Assembly (NCBI GenBank): GCA_016861165.1
Contig: BOKV01000004.1
Coordinates: 116,713 to 180,712, forward strand
Source of the DNA: Alphaproteobacteria bacterium
Lineage (GTDB): Bacteria; Pseudomonadota; Alphaproteobacteria; Rhizobiales; Rhizobiaceae
Direction of reading: 5' to 3'
DNA length: 64,000 bases
The position numbers and the translations under genes are program-made. Every line of letters starts with the position of its first letter. Position 1 is the first letter of the stretch. Shown here one piece after another: positions 46,149 through 54,329 of this stretch. Under the pieces are notes generated by a model. That model saw only the letters and a list, made by a program, of their open reading frames with translations. It was not told where the DNA came from and ran no database searches.

Positions 46149-46784
46149 ATGAGGAGCCGCCGCGAGGCCATCGCCTCAATGCTGCTGCGCCTGCGCGCCA
46201 TGGGACTGTCGCAGCGGCTGATGCGCGCCTTCGAGGCGGTGCCGCGCCAGAATTTCGTGCCGGTGATGTATCTGGACGAATCCTACGGACGCGGGCAATT
46301 GCCGATCGAATGCGGGCAGACCATGACCGGGCCGGACCAGGTTGCCCGCACCTTGCAGGCGCTGAACGTGCTCGAAACCCACCGCGTGCTGGAAATCGGC
46401 ACCGGCTCGGGCTACCAGGCGGCGCTGCTCGGCACGCTGGCGGCCAAGGTCACCAGCCTTGAGCGCTTCCGCACGCTGGTCGACAAGGCGCGGCTGCGCC
46501 TGAGCCAGCTCGAGATCGCCAGCGTCACGGTCGACCTTGCCGACGGCAGCGACGGGCTGCCTAGCCTGGTGTTCGACCGCATCGTCGTCAACTGCGCGCT
46601 GGCCGAGCCGCCCACCTTTCTCGAACAGCTCGTCTCCGGCGGTATCCTGATCGCGCCGATCGGGCCGGGTGACGGCCAGCAGATGCTGCGCAAGTTCGAG
46701 AAGGCCGGTTCGCGCTTCGAGGCAACCGACCTGTTCCCGGTGCGCATGCAGCCATTGCTGCGCGGCGTCTCGCGGGCGATCTGA
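46149..46784 (+). CDS. pcm: protein-L-isoaspartate O-methyltransferase
   Basis: 211 residues. PRQNFVPVMYLDESYGRGQLPIECGQTMTGPDQVARTL is the family-specific N-terminal block (broken here only by small substitutions), and VLEIGTGSGYQAALL is the SAM site. It methylates isoaspartyl residues to start their repair. 21 bp after surE. Confidence 0.92.
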   Translation: MRSRREAIASMLLRLRAMGLSQRLMRAFEAVPRQNFVPVMYLDESYGRGQLPIECGQTMTGPDQVARTLQALNVLETHRVLEIGTGSGYQAALLGTLAAKVTSLERFRTLVDKARLRLSQLEIASVTVDLADGSDGLPSLVFDRIVVNCALAEPPTFLEQLVSGGILIAPIGPGDGQQMLRKFEKAGSRFEATDLFPVRMQPLLRGVSRAI

Positions 46785-46888
46785 GCGGGCGATCCGCACG
46801 CTCGGGCGGGCGCTGTCCGCCGCATTTTCATAAAATCCCGGGCGTTTAACCGGCCGGTAAGATTAACGGCCTTTAATGGCCGGTGAAA

Positions 46889-48478
46889 ATGCAGCGTACC
46901 GCGAGTATTACCATGGGTTTGAAGGGAAAGCGCAACGGCATCCTTCGGGTGGCGGCCATCGGCCTTTTGGCGGGCGCGGTCGCCGGTTGCAGCTCCGGCT
47001 TTACCCGGTTCGACGAGAACCTGTACACCAGTTCGACGACGCCGGGCGCGCCGGCCAACCAGCCGCTCAACCCCTATCCGGGCGACGTCGACACGACCAC
47101 CACGGCCTCGGTCGACACCAACCGCTATGGCCCGACCCCGCATCCGATCACCGATGTTGCCGCGATCCCCGACCATGGCGGGTATGATCCGGCGGCCGCC
47201 GACGCGGCGAGGCAGAGCGGAGTGATCTATCAGCCGGCCCAGTCATCGGCAGAGTCGCCGGCGCAGGTCCGGCGCGCCGATTTGTCGGCCCCGAACGTCA
47301 TCACCGCGCCGCAGACCTATCCGGCGGCCACCGACAACGTTACCACCTCATCGGTCATTCCGGCCCGCATCCCGCCGCAGAACCGCCCGCCGGCCACGGC
47401 CGAGCGCGGCTGGACCGCCACCAACGGCATCCCGATTACGCTCGGCCAGGGCGAGACGGTGCACAACCTGTCCAAGCGTTACGGCGTGCCGGTCAACGCC
47501 ATCCTGAAGGCCAACAGCCTGTCCGATCCGGCCCAGGTCAAGGCGGGGCAGACGATCATCATCCCGACCTATGTCTACGGCGCCGAAGTGCCGGTTTCGG
47601 CGCCCGACAACGACCCGAAAACGCGCTACGCCAGCGCCAACCGCGGCGCGCTCTACGCGCCGGATACGGGCAGGGTGCCCGTGCCGCAGCCCAAGCGGCT
47701 GCGTGTCGCCTCGAGCCAGCCGGTCCAGCCGCAACCCGTCGCCGCCCAGCCGGTCGATCCCGTCGTGACCGGCGCCACCGGAACCGAAGCGCCGGCGCGC
47801 AAGCCGGCCTATGAAGGCGGCTACGCCGTGAGGAGCGGCGACACGCTGTCGAAGATCGCCGCCGCTCACGGCGTGACCGTCGCCCAATTGCGTGCCGCCA
47901 ACAACCTCACGGGCGACAGCCTGCGCATCGGCCAGCAGCTCGCCATTCCGCAGGCCGGTGCCAGGGTGGCGGCGGTGCCGCCCGGGGTCGACCCGATCGT
48001 CACCGGGGTCGCCCGGCCGCAGGCCGACAAGGCGTCGCCGGCCGAGGCGGCCGAAGCGCCGGAAACCGCCAGCACCGCCGCGCCGGCCCAGACCGGCATC
48101 GGCGAGTTCCGCTGGCCGGTGCGCGGCCGCGTGATCGCCAATTTCGGCGACAAGACCACGGCCGGCCGCAATGACGGCATCGACATCTCGGTGCCCGAGG
48201 GGACGGCGGTCAAGGCGGCCGAGAACGGCGTCGTCGTTTATGCCGGCAGCGAACTTGAAGGCTTCGGCAACCTGATCCTGATCCGCCATTCGGACGGCTG
48301 GGTGTCGGCCTACGCCCACAACAAGACGCTGGAAGTGAAGCGGGGCGAAGAAGTGCGGCGCGGCCAGACCATCGCCCGCTCCGGCCGCAGCGGCAATGCC
48401 GAGATGCCGAAACTGCATTTCGAACTGCGCCGCAACTCGGTACCCGTCGACCCGCTCAAGCATCTCGGCGCGGCCTGA
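46889..48478 (+). CDS. NlpD-like LysM/LytM lipoprotein
   Basis: 529 residues from ATG 46889 (GTG 46883 or ATG 46913 also possible). The lipobox AGAVAGC predicts a lipid-anchored protein. There are two LysM domains (ITLGQGETVHNLSKRYGVP; YAVRSGDTLSKIAAAHGVT) and a C-terminal M23/LytM domain. That domain looks inactive: the usual H-x-G-x-D metal motif reads NDGID, and the usual H-x-H before FE reads KLH. As in E. coli NlpD, it probably activates amidases for cell separation instead of cutting peptidoglycan. The surE-pcm-nlpD order is conserved across proteobacteria. Confidence 0.88.
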   Translation: MQRTASITMGLKGKRNGILRVAAIGLLAGAVAGCSSGFTRFDENLYTSSTTPGAPANQPLNPYPGDVDTTTTASVDTNRYGPTPHPITDVAAIPDHGGYDPAAADAARQSGVIYQPAQSSAESPAQVRRADLSAPNVITAPQTYPAATDNVTTSSVIPARIPPQNRPPATAERGWTATNGIPITLGQGETVHNLSKRYGVPVNAILKANSLSDPAQVKAGQTIIIPTYVYGAEVPVSAPDNDPKTRYASANRGALYAPDTGRVPVPQPKRLRVASSQPVQPQPVAAQPVDPVVTGATGTEAPARKPAYEGGYAVRSGDTLSKIAAAHGVTVAQLRAANNLTGDSLRIGQQLAIPQAGARVAAVPPGVDPIVTGVARPQADKASPAEAAEAPETASTAAPAQTGIGEFRWPVRGRVIANFGDKTTAGRNDGIDISVPEGTAVKAAENGVVVYAGSELEGFGNLILIRHSDGWVSAYAHNKTLEVKRGEEVRRGQTIARSGRSGNAEMPKLHFELRRNSVPVDPLKHLGAA

Positions 48479-48514
48479 GACGCCGACTACAAGCAAGAAG
48501 GCAACCGAAACTGG

Positions 48515-48545
48515 CCCGCCGCTCGCGGCGGGTCGCTTGTTTTTC
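48515..48545 (+). terminator. Rho-independent terminator of the surE-pcm-LytM run
   Basis: CCCGCCGC and GCGGCGGG form an eight-pair GC stem (48515-48532) followed by TCGCTTGTTTTT. It sits 36 bp after the lipoprotein stop and before a convergent gene. Confidence 0.75.
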
Positions 48546-48553
48546 GGCGGCCG

Positions 48554-49423
48554 TCAGGCGAGCGCCTTGCCGAGCCGGCCGGCTAGATCCTGGATGAACT
48601 GCCAGGCGACGCGGCCCGAGCGGCTGCCGCGCGTCGTCGCCCATTCCAGCGCCTCTGCCCGCAGCCGCTCGGCCGGATAGCCAAGCTCGAAATGGGCGGC
48701 ATAGGCCTCGACCATCGCCAGGTAGTCGTCCTGGCTGCATTTGTGGAAGCCGAGCCACAGGCCGAAACGGTCCGACAGCGACACCTTCTCCTCGACCGCC
48801 TCGTGCGGGTTGATGGCGGTCGAGCGCTCGTTCTCGATCATGTCGCGCGGCAGCAGGTGGCGCCGGTTGGAGGTGGCGTAGAGGATGACGTTGTCTGGCC
48901 GGCCCTCGATGCCGCCTTCCAGCGCCGCCTTGAGCGACTTGTAGGAGGCATCGTCGCCGTCGAAGGAGAGGTCGTCGCAGAACAGGATGAAGCGCTGCGG
49001 CCGGCCGGCGAGCAGCGCCAGCAGGGCGGGCAGCGAATCGACGTCCTCGCGATGGATCTCGACCAGCTTGAGGCGATGGCGGTGACCGCCGGCATTGACG
49101 GAAGCGTGCACCGCCTTGACCAGCGAGGACTTGCCCATGCCGCGCGCGCCCCACAGCAGCGCGTTGTTGGCGGCATAGCCGTTGGCGAAACGGGCGGTGT
49201 TGTCCTCGAGAATGTCGCGCACGCGGTCGATACCCTTGAGCAGCGGCAGCGCCACCCGGTTGACGCGCGCGACCGGCTGCAGCCAGCCGCGGTCGGCGTG
49301 CCAGACGAAGGCTTCGGCGGCGTCGAGGTCGAGGGCGGGCGCGGCCGGTGGCACCGCCCGCTCGACGAGGCGGACAAGGGCGTCGATCCTGTCGGCGAGC
49401 AGGCGGATGAGTTCGTCGGACAA
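48554..49423 (-). CDS. DUF815 AAA-type ATPase
   Basis: 289 residues. Walker A GARGMGKSSLVKAV, Walker B RFILFCDDLSF, and the sensor-like LYATSNRRHLLPRDM are typical of DUF815 ATPases. The WLQPVARVNRVALPLLKGIDR segment is family-specific. Cellular role not established. Convergent with the NlpD-like gene, as in related genomes, where secretion genes (yajC/secD/secF) usually come next; here they do not. Confidence 0.88.
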   Translation of the reverse strand: MSDELIRLLADRIDALVRLVERAVPPAAPALDLDAAEAFVWHADRGWLQPVARVNRVALPLLKGIDRVRDILEDNTARFANGYAANNALLWGARGMGKSSLVKAVHASVNAGGHRHRLKLVEIHREDVDSLPALLALLAGRPQRFILFCDDLSFDGDDASYKSLKAALEGGIEGRPDNVILYATSNRRHLLPRDMIENERSTAINPHEAVEEKVSLSDRFGLWLGFHKCSQDDYLAMVEAYAAHFELGYPAERLRAEALEWATTRGSRSGRVAWQFIQDLAGRLGKALA

Positions 49424-49458
49424 GCGCTGTTCCCGTTCAAGCCGGCGCCGGCGTTCCG

Positions 49459-50037
49459 CTAGCTCCGCCCGGCGCAGTCGATCGCCCGCACCATTGCCTG
49501 CACGGCGGCCGCCCGGTCAAGGCCGCCGTCCTGCGTCAGCGTTCGCCAGGTGAAGAAACTCAGCGCCAGCTCCAGCATCGCCCGCCCGCCGGCTCCGAGC
49601 CCGGCGCCCAGCGCCTCGCGCCAGGCGGCAAGGTAGGGACCCGAGCGCAGCTCGTTGATCTCGCGCGTCAGGGCATGGTGCTCGGCATCGCGCATGACAC
49701 AGGCCATCAGCGAGGCGTTGCGCTCGTACCAGGCGTAGATCGCACCGAGCCCGGCCTCCAGGCGCCGGCGGTGGTCGTTGATGCCGTGCCAGGCGCTGGC
49801 GTCAGGCATCGGGTCGCGTTCGAAGACCAGCCCGGAGCAGGCCATGAACAGGCCGCGCTCGTCGGGGAAATGGGCATAGAGCGTGTGGCGCTGCACACCG
49901 GCGCGCTCGGCCACCATGGAGATGGACGTCGCCGCCGGGCCGACGGTGCTGTGCAGGTCGACGGCGGCCTCGACGATGCGCCGCCGGGTCGCCGCCTGCT
50001 GTTCGGCCCGCTTCTTCAGGGTGTAGGTCCTGGCCAT
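49459..50037 (-). CDS. TetR/AcrR-family repressor
   Basis: 192 residues from ATG 50037. N-terminal helix-turn-helix: ATRRRIVEAAVDLHSTVGPAATSISMVAERAGVQRHTLYAHF (read as consecutive short motifs). The C-terminal ligand domain is unassigned. It is divergent from a metallo-beta-lactamase-fold gene, with a perfect palindrome 11 bp before its own start, so autoregulation and control of the neighbour are likely. Confidence 0.87.
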   Translation of the reverse strand: MARTYTLKKRAEQQAATRRRIVEAAVDLHSTVGPAATSISMVAERAGVQRHTLYAHFPDERGLFMACSGLVFERDPMPDASAWHGINDHRRRLEAGLGAIYAWYERNASLMACVMRDAEHHALTREINELRSGPYLAAWREALGAGLGAGGRAMLELALSFFTWRTLTQDGGLDRAAAVQAMVRAIDCAGRS

Positions 50038-50047
50038 CACATTTCGA

Positions 50048-50063
50048 TGCACAAAAATGTGCA
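50048..50063. promoter_or_regulatory. palindrome, candidate TetR operator
   Basis: TGCACA-AAAA-TGTGCA is a perfect inverted repeat with 6-base arms between the divergent TetR and hydrolase genes. It lies just upstream of the plus-strand promoter at 50071 and close to the repressor start. Confidence 0.55.
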
Positions 50064-50070
50064 GTGATTA

Positions 50071-50099
50071 TTGACAAGCATTTTCACTACACGTATATG
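50071..50099 (+). promoter_or_regulatory. promoter of the metallo-hydrolase gene
   Basis: A perfect TTGACA (50071-50076) and TATATG (50094-50099) are spaced by 17 bases. The start codon lies 80 bp further on, preceded by AAGGAGA. Confidence 0.6.
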
Positions 50100-50179
50100 T
50101 ACCGCTAATTTCGACGGCTGTCCACTGGCCCATGACTGGCCCATGCCGGCCGACGGGTGTTTGCTGAAAGGAGACGGTC

Positions 50180-50917
50180 ATGGAGACCAGGATCGACGAA
50201 ATCGCCGACGGCATCTACCGCCTTTCGACCTTCGTGCCGGACATCGCGCCGCCGGCCGGGTTCACCTTCAACCAGTTCCTCGTCCTCGGCGACGAGCCGC
50301 TTATGTTCCACACCGGGCTGCGCCGGATGTTTTCCTCCAACCTCGACGCCGTGCGCCGGCTGATCGCGCCGGAGCGGCTGCGCTGGATCAGCTTCGGCCA
50401 TTTCGAGGCCGACGAATGCGGTTCGCTGAACGAATGGCTGGCGGCCGCCCCGCAGGCCACCCCCGCCCATGGCCAGACCGGCGTGGGGGTGTCGCTCAAC
50501 GATTTCGCCGACCGGCCGCCGCGCGTGCTGGGTGACGGCGAGGTGGTCGACATCGGCGCCGGCAAGCGGGTGCGGTTCATCGACACGCCGCACACGCCGC
50601 ATGGCTGGGACGCCGGCGTGCTCTTCGAGGAATCGACCCAGACGCTGATGTGCGGGGACCTGTTCACCCAGGTCGGCGACGGCCCGGCGCTGACCGGCGG
50701 CGACGTCGTCGGGCCGGCCATCGCGGGCGAGGACCTGTTCCGCTATTCGGCGCTCAATCCCGAGATGAGCGCGACCATCCGGCGCCTCGCCAGGCTAGCG
50801 CCACGCACGCTGGCGCTGATGCATGGGCCCGCCTTTGCCGGCGATGGCGCCGCGGCGCTCAACGCGCTCGCCGACGACTACGACCGGCGCACCCGCATCG
50901 CCAGGCTCGCCGCCTGA
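50180..50917 (+). CDS. metallo-beta-lactamase-fold protein, ODP-like
   Basis: 245 residues, AAGGAGA before the ATG. Metal-site pattern HFEADE (H-x-E-x-D) resembles the di-iron beta-lactamase domain of flavodiiron proteins (ODP group) more than the H-x-H-x-DH of hydrolases. Other likely ligands are the His in DTPHTPHGWDAG, the Asp in LMCGDLF and the His in ALMHGP. No flavodoxin domain follows, so a redox role would need a partner; hydrolase activity remains possible. Under probable TetR control. Confidence 0.78.
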   Translation: METRIDEIADGIYRLSTFVPDIAPPAGFTFNQFLVLGDEPLMFHTGLRRMFSSNLDAVRRLIAPERLRWISFGHFEADECGSLNEWLAAAPQATPAHGQTGVGVSLNDFADRPPRVLGDGEVVDIGAGKRVRFIDTPHTPHGWDAGVLFEESTQTLMCGDLFTQVGDGPALTGGDVVGPAIAGEDLFRYSALNPEMSATIRRLARLAPRTLALMHGPAFAGDGAAALNALADDYDRRTRIARLAA

Positions 50918-51067
50918 AGGCGGGCGGGCACAGGGATGGTCTGTGGCCAGCCGTGCGAGCGGCCGGCCACAGCCCTGCCGTGAAGTTGCGAACAGGTGTT
51001 GCCACATTCAGAATTCTTATCACCGTCATGTATCTTTTGGATTGGACAAGACCCGTCAATACTGCTG

Positions 51068-51088
51068 CACTCCTGCCAAAAAGGAGTG
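51068..51088 (+). promoter_or_regulatory. hairpin enclosing a ribosome-binding site
   Basis: CACTCC (51068-51073) is complementary to GGAGTG (51083-51088) across a nine-base loop. The GGAG here is the best Shine-Dalgarno candidate for the DUF3830 gene (ATG 51099, about 12 bases away), so the hairpin could hide it. Confidence 0.35.
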
Positions 51089-51098
51089 TCGCGGCGCG

Positions 51099-51575
51099 AT
51101 GTCGGAACGCAAACTGTACCTGAAATTCGTCGATGCCGATGTCACGGGCATCATCAGTCTTTATGAAGATGTCGCGCCGAAGACCTGCGCGGCGATCTGG
51201 GGCGCGCTGCACGCGCCGATCCGCTGGCCGGCGCTGCATGCGAGCTATTCCGGCCCCGAGATCATGATGGGGCTGCCCGAAAGCGCCCGCACCTTCGACC
51301 CGGCGTCGATCGGACCTGAAAACATCACCAGCTTCCCGGCCAAGGGCGAGCTGCTGTGGTTCTACCAGCCCAAGAACTACTTCAAGATGGACCCGGAGGA
51401 ATTCTGGGAAATCGGCCTGTTCTATGCCGATGGCGGCCGGACGGCCGGGCCGACCGGGTGGACGGCGCCCAATTTCTGGGGACGCATCAGCGAGAATTTC
51501 GAGGCGGTCGCCGAGCAGTGCCGCATCATCCGGCGCAAGGGCGAACGAATGGTGGAGCTTGGCCGGCTGCGGTGA
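51099..51575 (+). CDS. DUF3830 family protein (cyclophilin-like)
   Basis: 158 residues from ATG 51099. Family landmarks: ISLYEDVAPKTCAAIW, HASYSGPEIMM, PAKGELLWFYQPKNYF, EIGLFYADGGR, and FWGRISENFEAVAEQCRIIRRKG. The fold is cyclophilin-like with no known activity. DUF3830 genes often sit beside ABC importers; here it leads one, 82 bp before the binding-protein gene, suggesting a role in handling or sensing the imported ligand (inference). Confidence 0.82.
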   Translation: MSERKLYLKFVDADVTGIISLYEDVAPKTCAAIWGALHAPIRWPALHASYSGPEIMMGLPESARTFDPASIGPENITSFPAKGELLWFYQPKNYFKMDPEEFWEIGLFYADGGRTAGPTGWTAPNFWGRISENFEAVAEQCRIIRRKGERMVELGRLR

Positions 51576-51657
51576 ACCGGCAAGGAGGTGCCGTCCGGAC
51601 CGTCGGCGGCGCCGCGCGTGAGACCAACGACAGAGGCCCAACAAGAGGGAAAACGCC

Positions 51658-52689
51658 ATGACCAGAGCATTCCGCCTGCTGCTGTCGGCAGCCGCATTCG
51701 GCGCCATTGCCGCGCCGGCGCTTGCTGCCGAGATCACCATCAATTCCTTCGGCGGCGCCTATGAGGAGGCGCACCGCAAATGCGTCATCGACCCGTTCGA
51801 GGCGGCGACCGGCGCCAAGGTCAACATCGTCACCGCCTATTCGGCCGATGCCTTCGCGCAGCTGCGCGCGCAGAAGGACGCGCCGCAATACGACGTCATC
51901 CATTTCTCCGGCGGCCAGGAGATTGTCGGCGCCAAGGAGGGTCTGCTGCTGCCGATGACGCCGCAGATGGTGCCCAACCTCGCCGACCTCTACGACTTCG
52001 CCAAGACCGGCGTCGCCACGGGCGAGGGGCCGGCCTACCAGATCGCCGCCGTCGGGCTCGTCTACGCCGCCGACAAGATGCCGGCCGCGCCGACCAAGTG
52101 GGCCGACCTGCTCAATCCCGACTACAGCGAGCATCTGGTGATCACCGACATCTCGAACGGCTACGGCATGATCGGCATGCTGATGATCAACCAGGTCGCC
52201 GGCGGTACCATGGACAACATCCAGCCCGGTCTCGACGCCGTATCGAAGCTGCTCGACCAGGGCGCCATCGTGCTGTCGAAGTCGCCGGAGATCCAGCAGG
52301 AATTCGCCCAGAACGACGCCTGGCTCGCCGCCTATGCCTCCGACTACGCCTATACGCTGCAGAAGGCAGGGCTCGCCGTGAAGTTCGTCCAGGGCGAGGA
52401 AGGCACGCCGGCAAGCTTCATCACCGCCAGCCTGGTGGCCGGCCGCGACAATGTCGAGCTGGCGTCGAAGTTCGTCGACATGGAACTGTCGCCGGAGGCG
52501 CAGGCCTGCTTCTCGGAGGCGCTGCGCTACACGCCGACCAATTCCAAGACCGTGCTGGCCGACGAAGTCGCCGCCTCGGTGGTCTACGGGCCGGATGCCA
52601 CGGCCGGACTGATGCGCTTCGACCCGGTGACGATCGAGGCCAACCGGTCGGCCTGGGTGGAAGCCTGGGGCAAGACGATCGCCCGCTGA
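51658..52689 (+). CDS. ABC substrate-binding protein, polyamine type
   Basis: 343 residues. A Sec signal peptide ends at APALAAE. ITINSFGGAYEEAHRKCVIDPFEAATGAKV (read in parts) is typical of PotD-like and family-8/13 receptors for spermidine, putrescine or related amines. It delivers ligand to the permease pair downstream. The exact ligand cannot be deduced. Confidence 0.9.
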   Translation: MTRAFRLLLSAAAFGAIAAPALAAEITINSFGGAYEEAHRKCVIDPFEAATGAKVNIVTAYSADAFAQLRAQKDAPQYDVIHFSGGQEIVGAKEGLLLPMTPQMVPNLADLYDFAKTGVATGEGPAYQIAAVGLVYAADKMPAAPTKWADLLNPDYSEHLVITDISNGYGMIGMLMINQVAGGTMDNIQPGLDAVSKLLDQGAIVLSKSPEIQQEFAQNDAWLAAYASDYAYTLQKAGLAVKFVQGEEGTPASFITASLVAGRDNVELASKFVDMELSPEAQACFSEALRYTPTNSKTVLADEVAASVVYGPDATAGLMRFDPVTIEANRSAWVEAWGKTIAR

Positions 52690-52720
52690 GCCGGACGCGC
52701 GGAGTGCCGCCGGCACGACC

Positions 52721-53539
52721 ATGACCGCGCGCAGGGAAACCCTGCTGCTTTTCGCCCCGGGGCTGGCCTTGCTGGCCCTGGGGTTCCTGCTGCCGATCCT
52801 GCGCATGCTGATGCTGTCGGTCGTCGGGCCGGACGGCATCACCGCCGTCCACTTCGCGCGCTTCTTCCAGGACAGCTATTATCCGTCGATCCTGTGGCGC
52901 ACGGTACGGCTCTCCCTCATCATCACCGTGCTGACGGCGGCGATCGGCTTTCCGCTCGCCTACATCATGTCGCGCGTCGGATTGCGGCTGCGGCTCTGGC
53001 TGGTGGTGATGGTGATCCTGCCGTTGATGACGTCGGTGGTGGTGCGCACCTTCGGCTGGATGGTGCTGCTCGGCCGGTCCGGACCGATTGCCTCCACGCT
53101 GCGCGACCACGGCCTGGTCGGACGCGGCTTTTCGCTGATGCACACCGAGACGGCGATCGTGCTCGGCATGGTCCAGGTGCTGCTGCCTTTCATGGTGCTG
53201 ACGCTGCTGGGCAGCCTCGCCCGCCTCGACCCGCGGCTGGAGGAAGCGGCGCGGACCATGGGCTGCTCGTTCCTGCAGAGCTTCCGCCATGTCGTGCTGC
53301 CGCTGTCGTTGCCCGGACTCGTCGCCGGTTCGCTGCTGGTATTCACGCTGTCGGCCTCCTCCTTCGTCACGCCGAGCCTGCTCGGCGGCGCCCGCATCGA
53401 GGTGCTTGCCGCATCGATCTACAAGAGCGTCACGCAGACGCTCGACTGGAACTTCGCCGCCGCCCAGGCGGTGATCCTGTTCGCCGGGGTGGCGCTGGTA
53501 CTGATCCCCTATCTGCGGCTGACGGCGCGCCATGGTTAG
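52721..53539 (+). CDS. ABC permease, PotB type
   Basis: 272 residues with about six helices and the coupling motif EEAARTMGCSFLQSFRHVVLPLSLPGL. The first transmembrane segment is followed by the periplasmic loop typical of PotB/CysU-type subunits. It ends 8 bp inside the next permease gene. Confidence 0.9.
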   Translation: MTARRETLLLFAPGLALLALGFLLPILRMLMLSVVGPDGITAVHFARFFQDSYYPSILWRTVRLSLIITVLTAAIGFPLAYIMSRVGLRLRLWLVVMVILPLMTSVVVRTFGWMVLLGRSGPIASTLRDHGLVGRGFSLMHTETAIVLGMVQVLLPFMVLTLLGSLARLDPRLEEAARTMGCSFLQSFRHVVLPLSLPGLVAGSLLVFTLSASSFVTPSLLGGARIEVLAASIYKSVTQTLDWNFAAAQAVILFAGVALVLIPYLRLTARHG

Positions 53540-54329
53540 GGCAGTACCGGCATGGCTGCGCGGTCTGGCGTGGGCCTTCGTGGTCCTCGCCGGGCTGTTC
53601 CTGCTCGGACCGCTCGCCGTTGTCGTCGGCGTGTCGGTGTCGGAAAACCAGTTCATCGCCTTCCCGCCAGAGGGCTTCACCCTGCGCTGGTACGAAAAGG
53701 CGCTCGGCACGCGCGAATATGTCGAGGCGTTCTGGCTGTCGCTGCGCCTTGCCGTCGTCGTCACGGTCACGGCAACGCTGATCGGCGGGGCGGCGGCCAT
53801 CGCGCTGTCGCGCGGCAGGCAGGCCGGCGCCATGGAGACGGTCTTCCTGTCGCCGCTGCTCATTCCGACCATCATCTTCGCCATCGGCATGCTGATGCTG
53901 TGGAGTTCCACGTTCGGGCCCACTTCCTTCGCCACGCTGTGGCTGGCGCACACGGTGGTGACGCTGCCCTATGTCATCCGCACCACGCTGGCGGTGCTGG
54001 CCGAGGCCGACCCGTTCCTGGAGGAGGCGGCCCGCACCATGGGCGCCGGCCGGCTGCGCTGCCTGTGGCACGTGGTGCTGCCGCAATGCCGGCCGGGCCT
54101 GATCGCCGGCGCGTTCTTCGCTTTCAACATCTCCTTCGACGAGGCCGTGCTGTCGCTGTTCCTGCGAAGCCCTGGCCACAACACCCTGCCCGTGCAGATC
54201 TACGGCCAGCTCGAATTCTCGCCCGATCCGACCGTGGCGGCGGTGTCGACGCTGATGATCCTGCTGACGATCGCGCTGATCATGATCCTCGACCGCCTGC
54301 TCGGCCTCAACCGTTTCGCGAAGGCCTGA
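53532..54329 (+). CDS. ABC permease, PotC type
   Basis: 265 residues, about six helices, coupling motif EEAARTMGAGRLRCLWHVVLPQCRPGL. The segment GFTLRWYEKAL is typical of PotC-like subunits. It overlaps the upstream permease by 8 bp and its stop abuts the ATPase start. Confidence 0.9.
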   Translation: MVRAVPAWLRGLAWAFVVLAGLFLLGPLAVVVGVSVSENQFIAFPPEGFTLRWYEKALGTREYVEAFWLSLRLAVVVTVTATLIGGAAAIALSRGRQAGAMETVFLSPLLIPTIIFAIGMLMLWSSTFGPTSFATLWLAHTVVTLPYVIRTTLAVLAEADPFLEEAARTMGAGRLRCLWHVVLPQCRPGLIAGAFFAFNISFDEAVLSLFLRSPGHNTLPVQIYGQLEFSPDPTVAAVSTLMILLTIALIMILDRLLGLNRFAKA

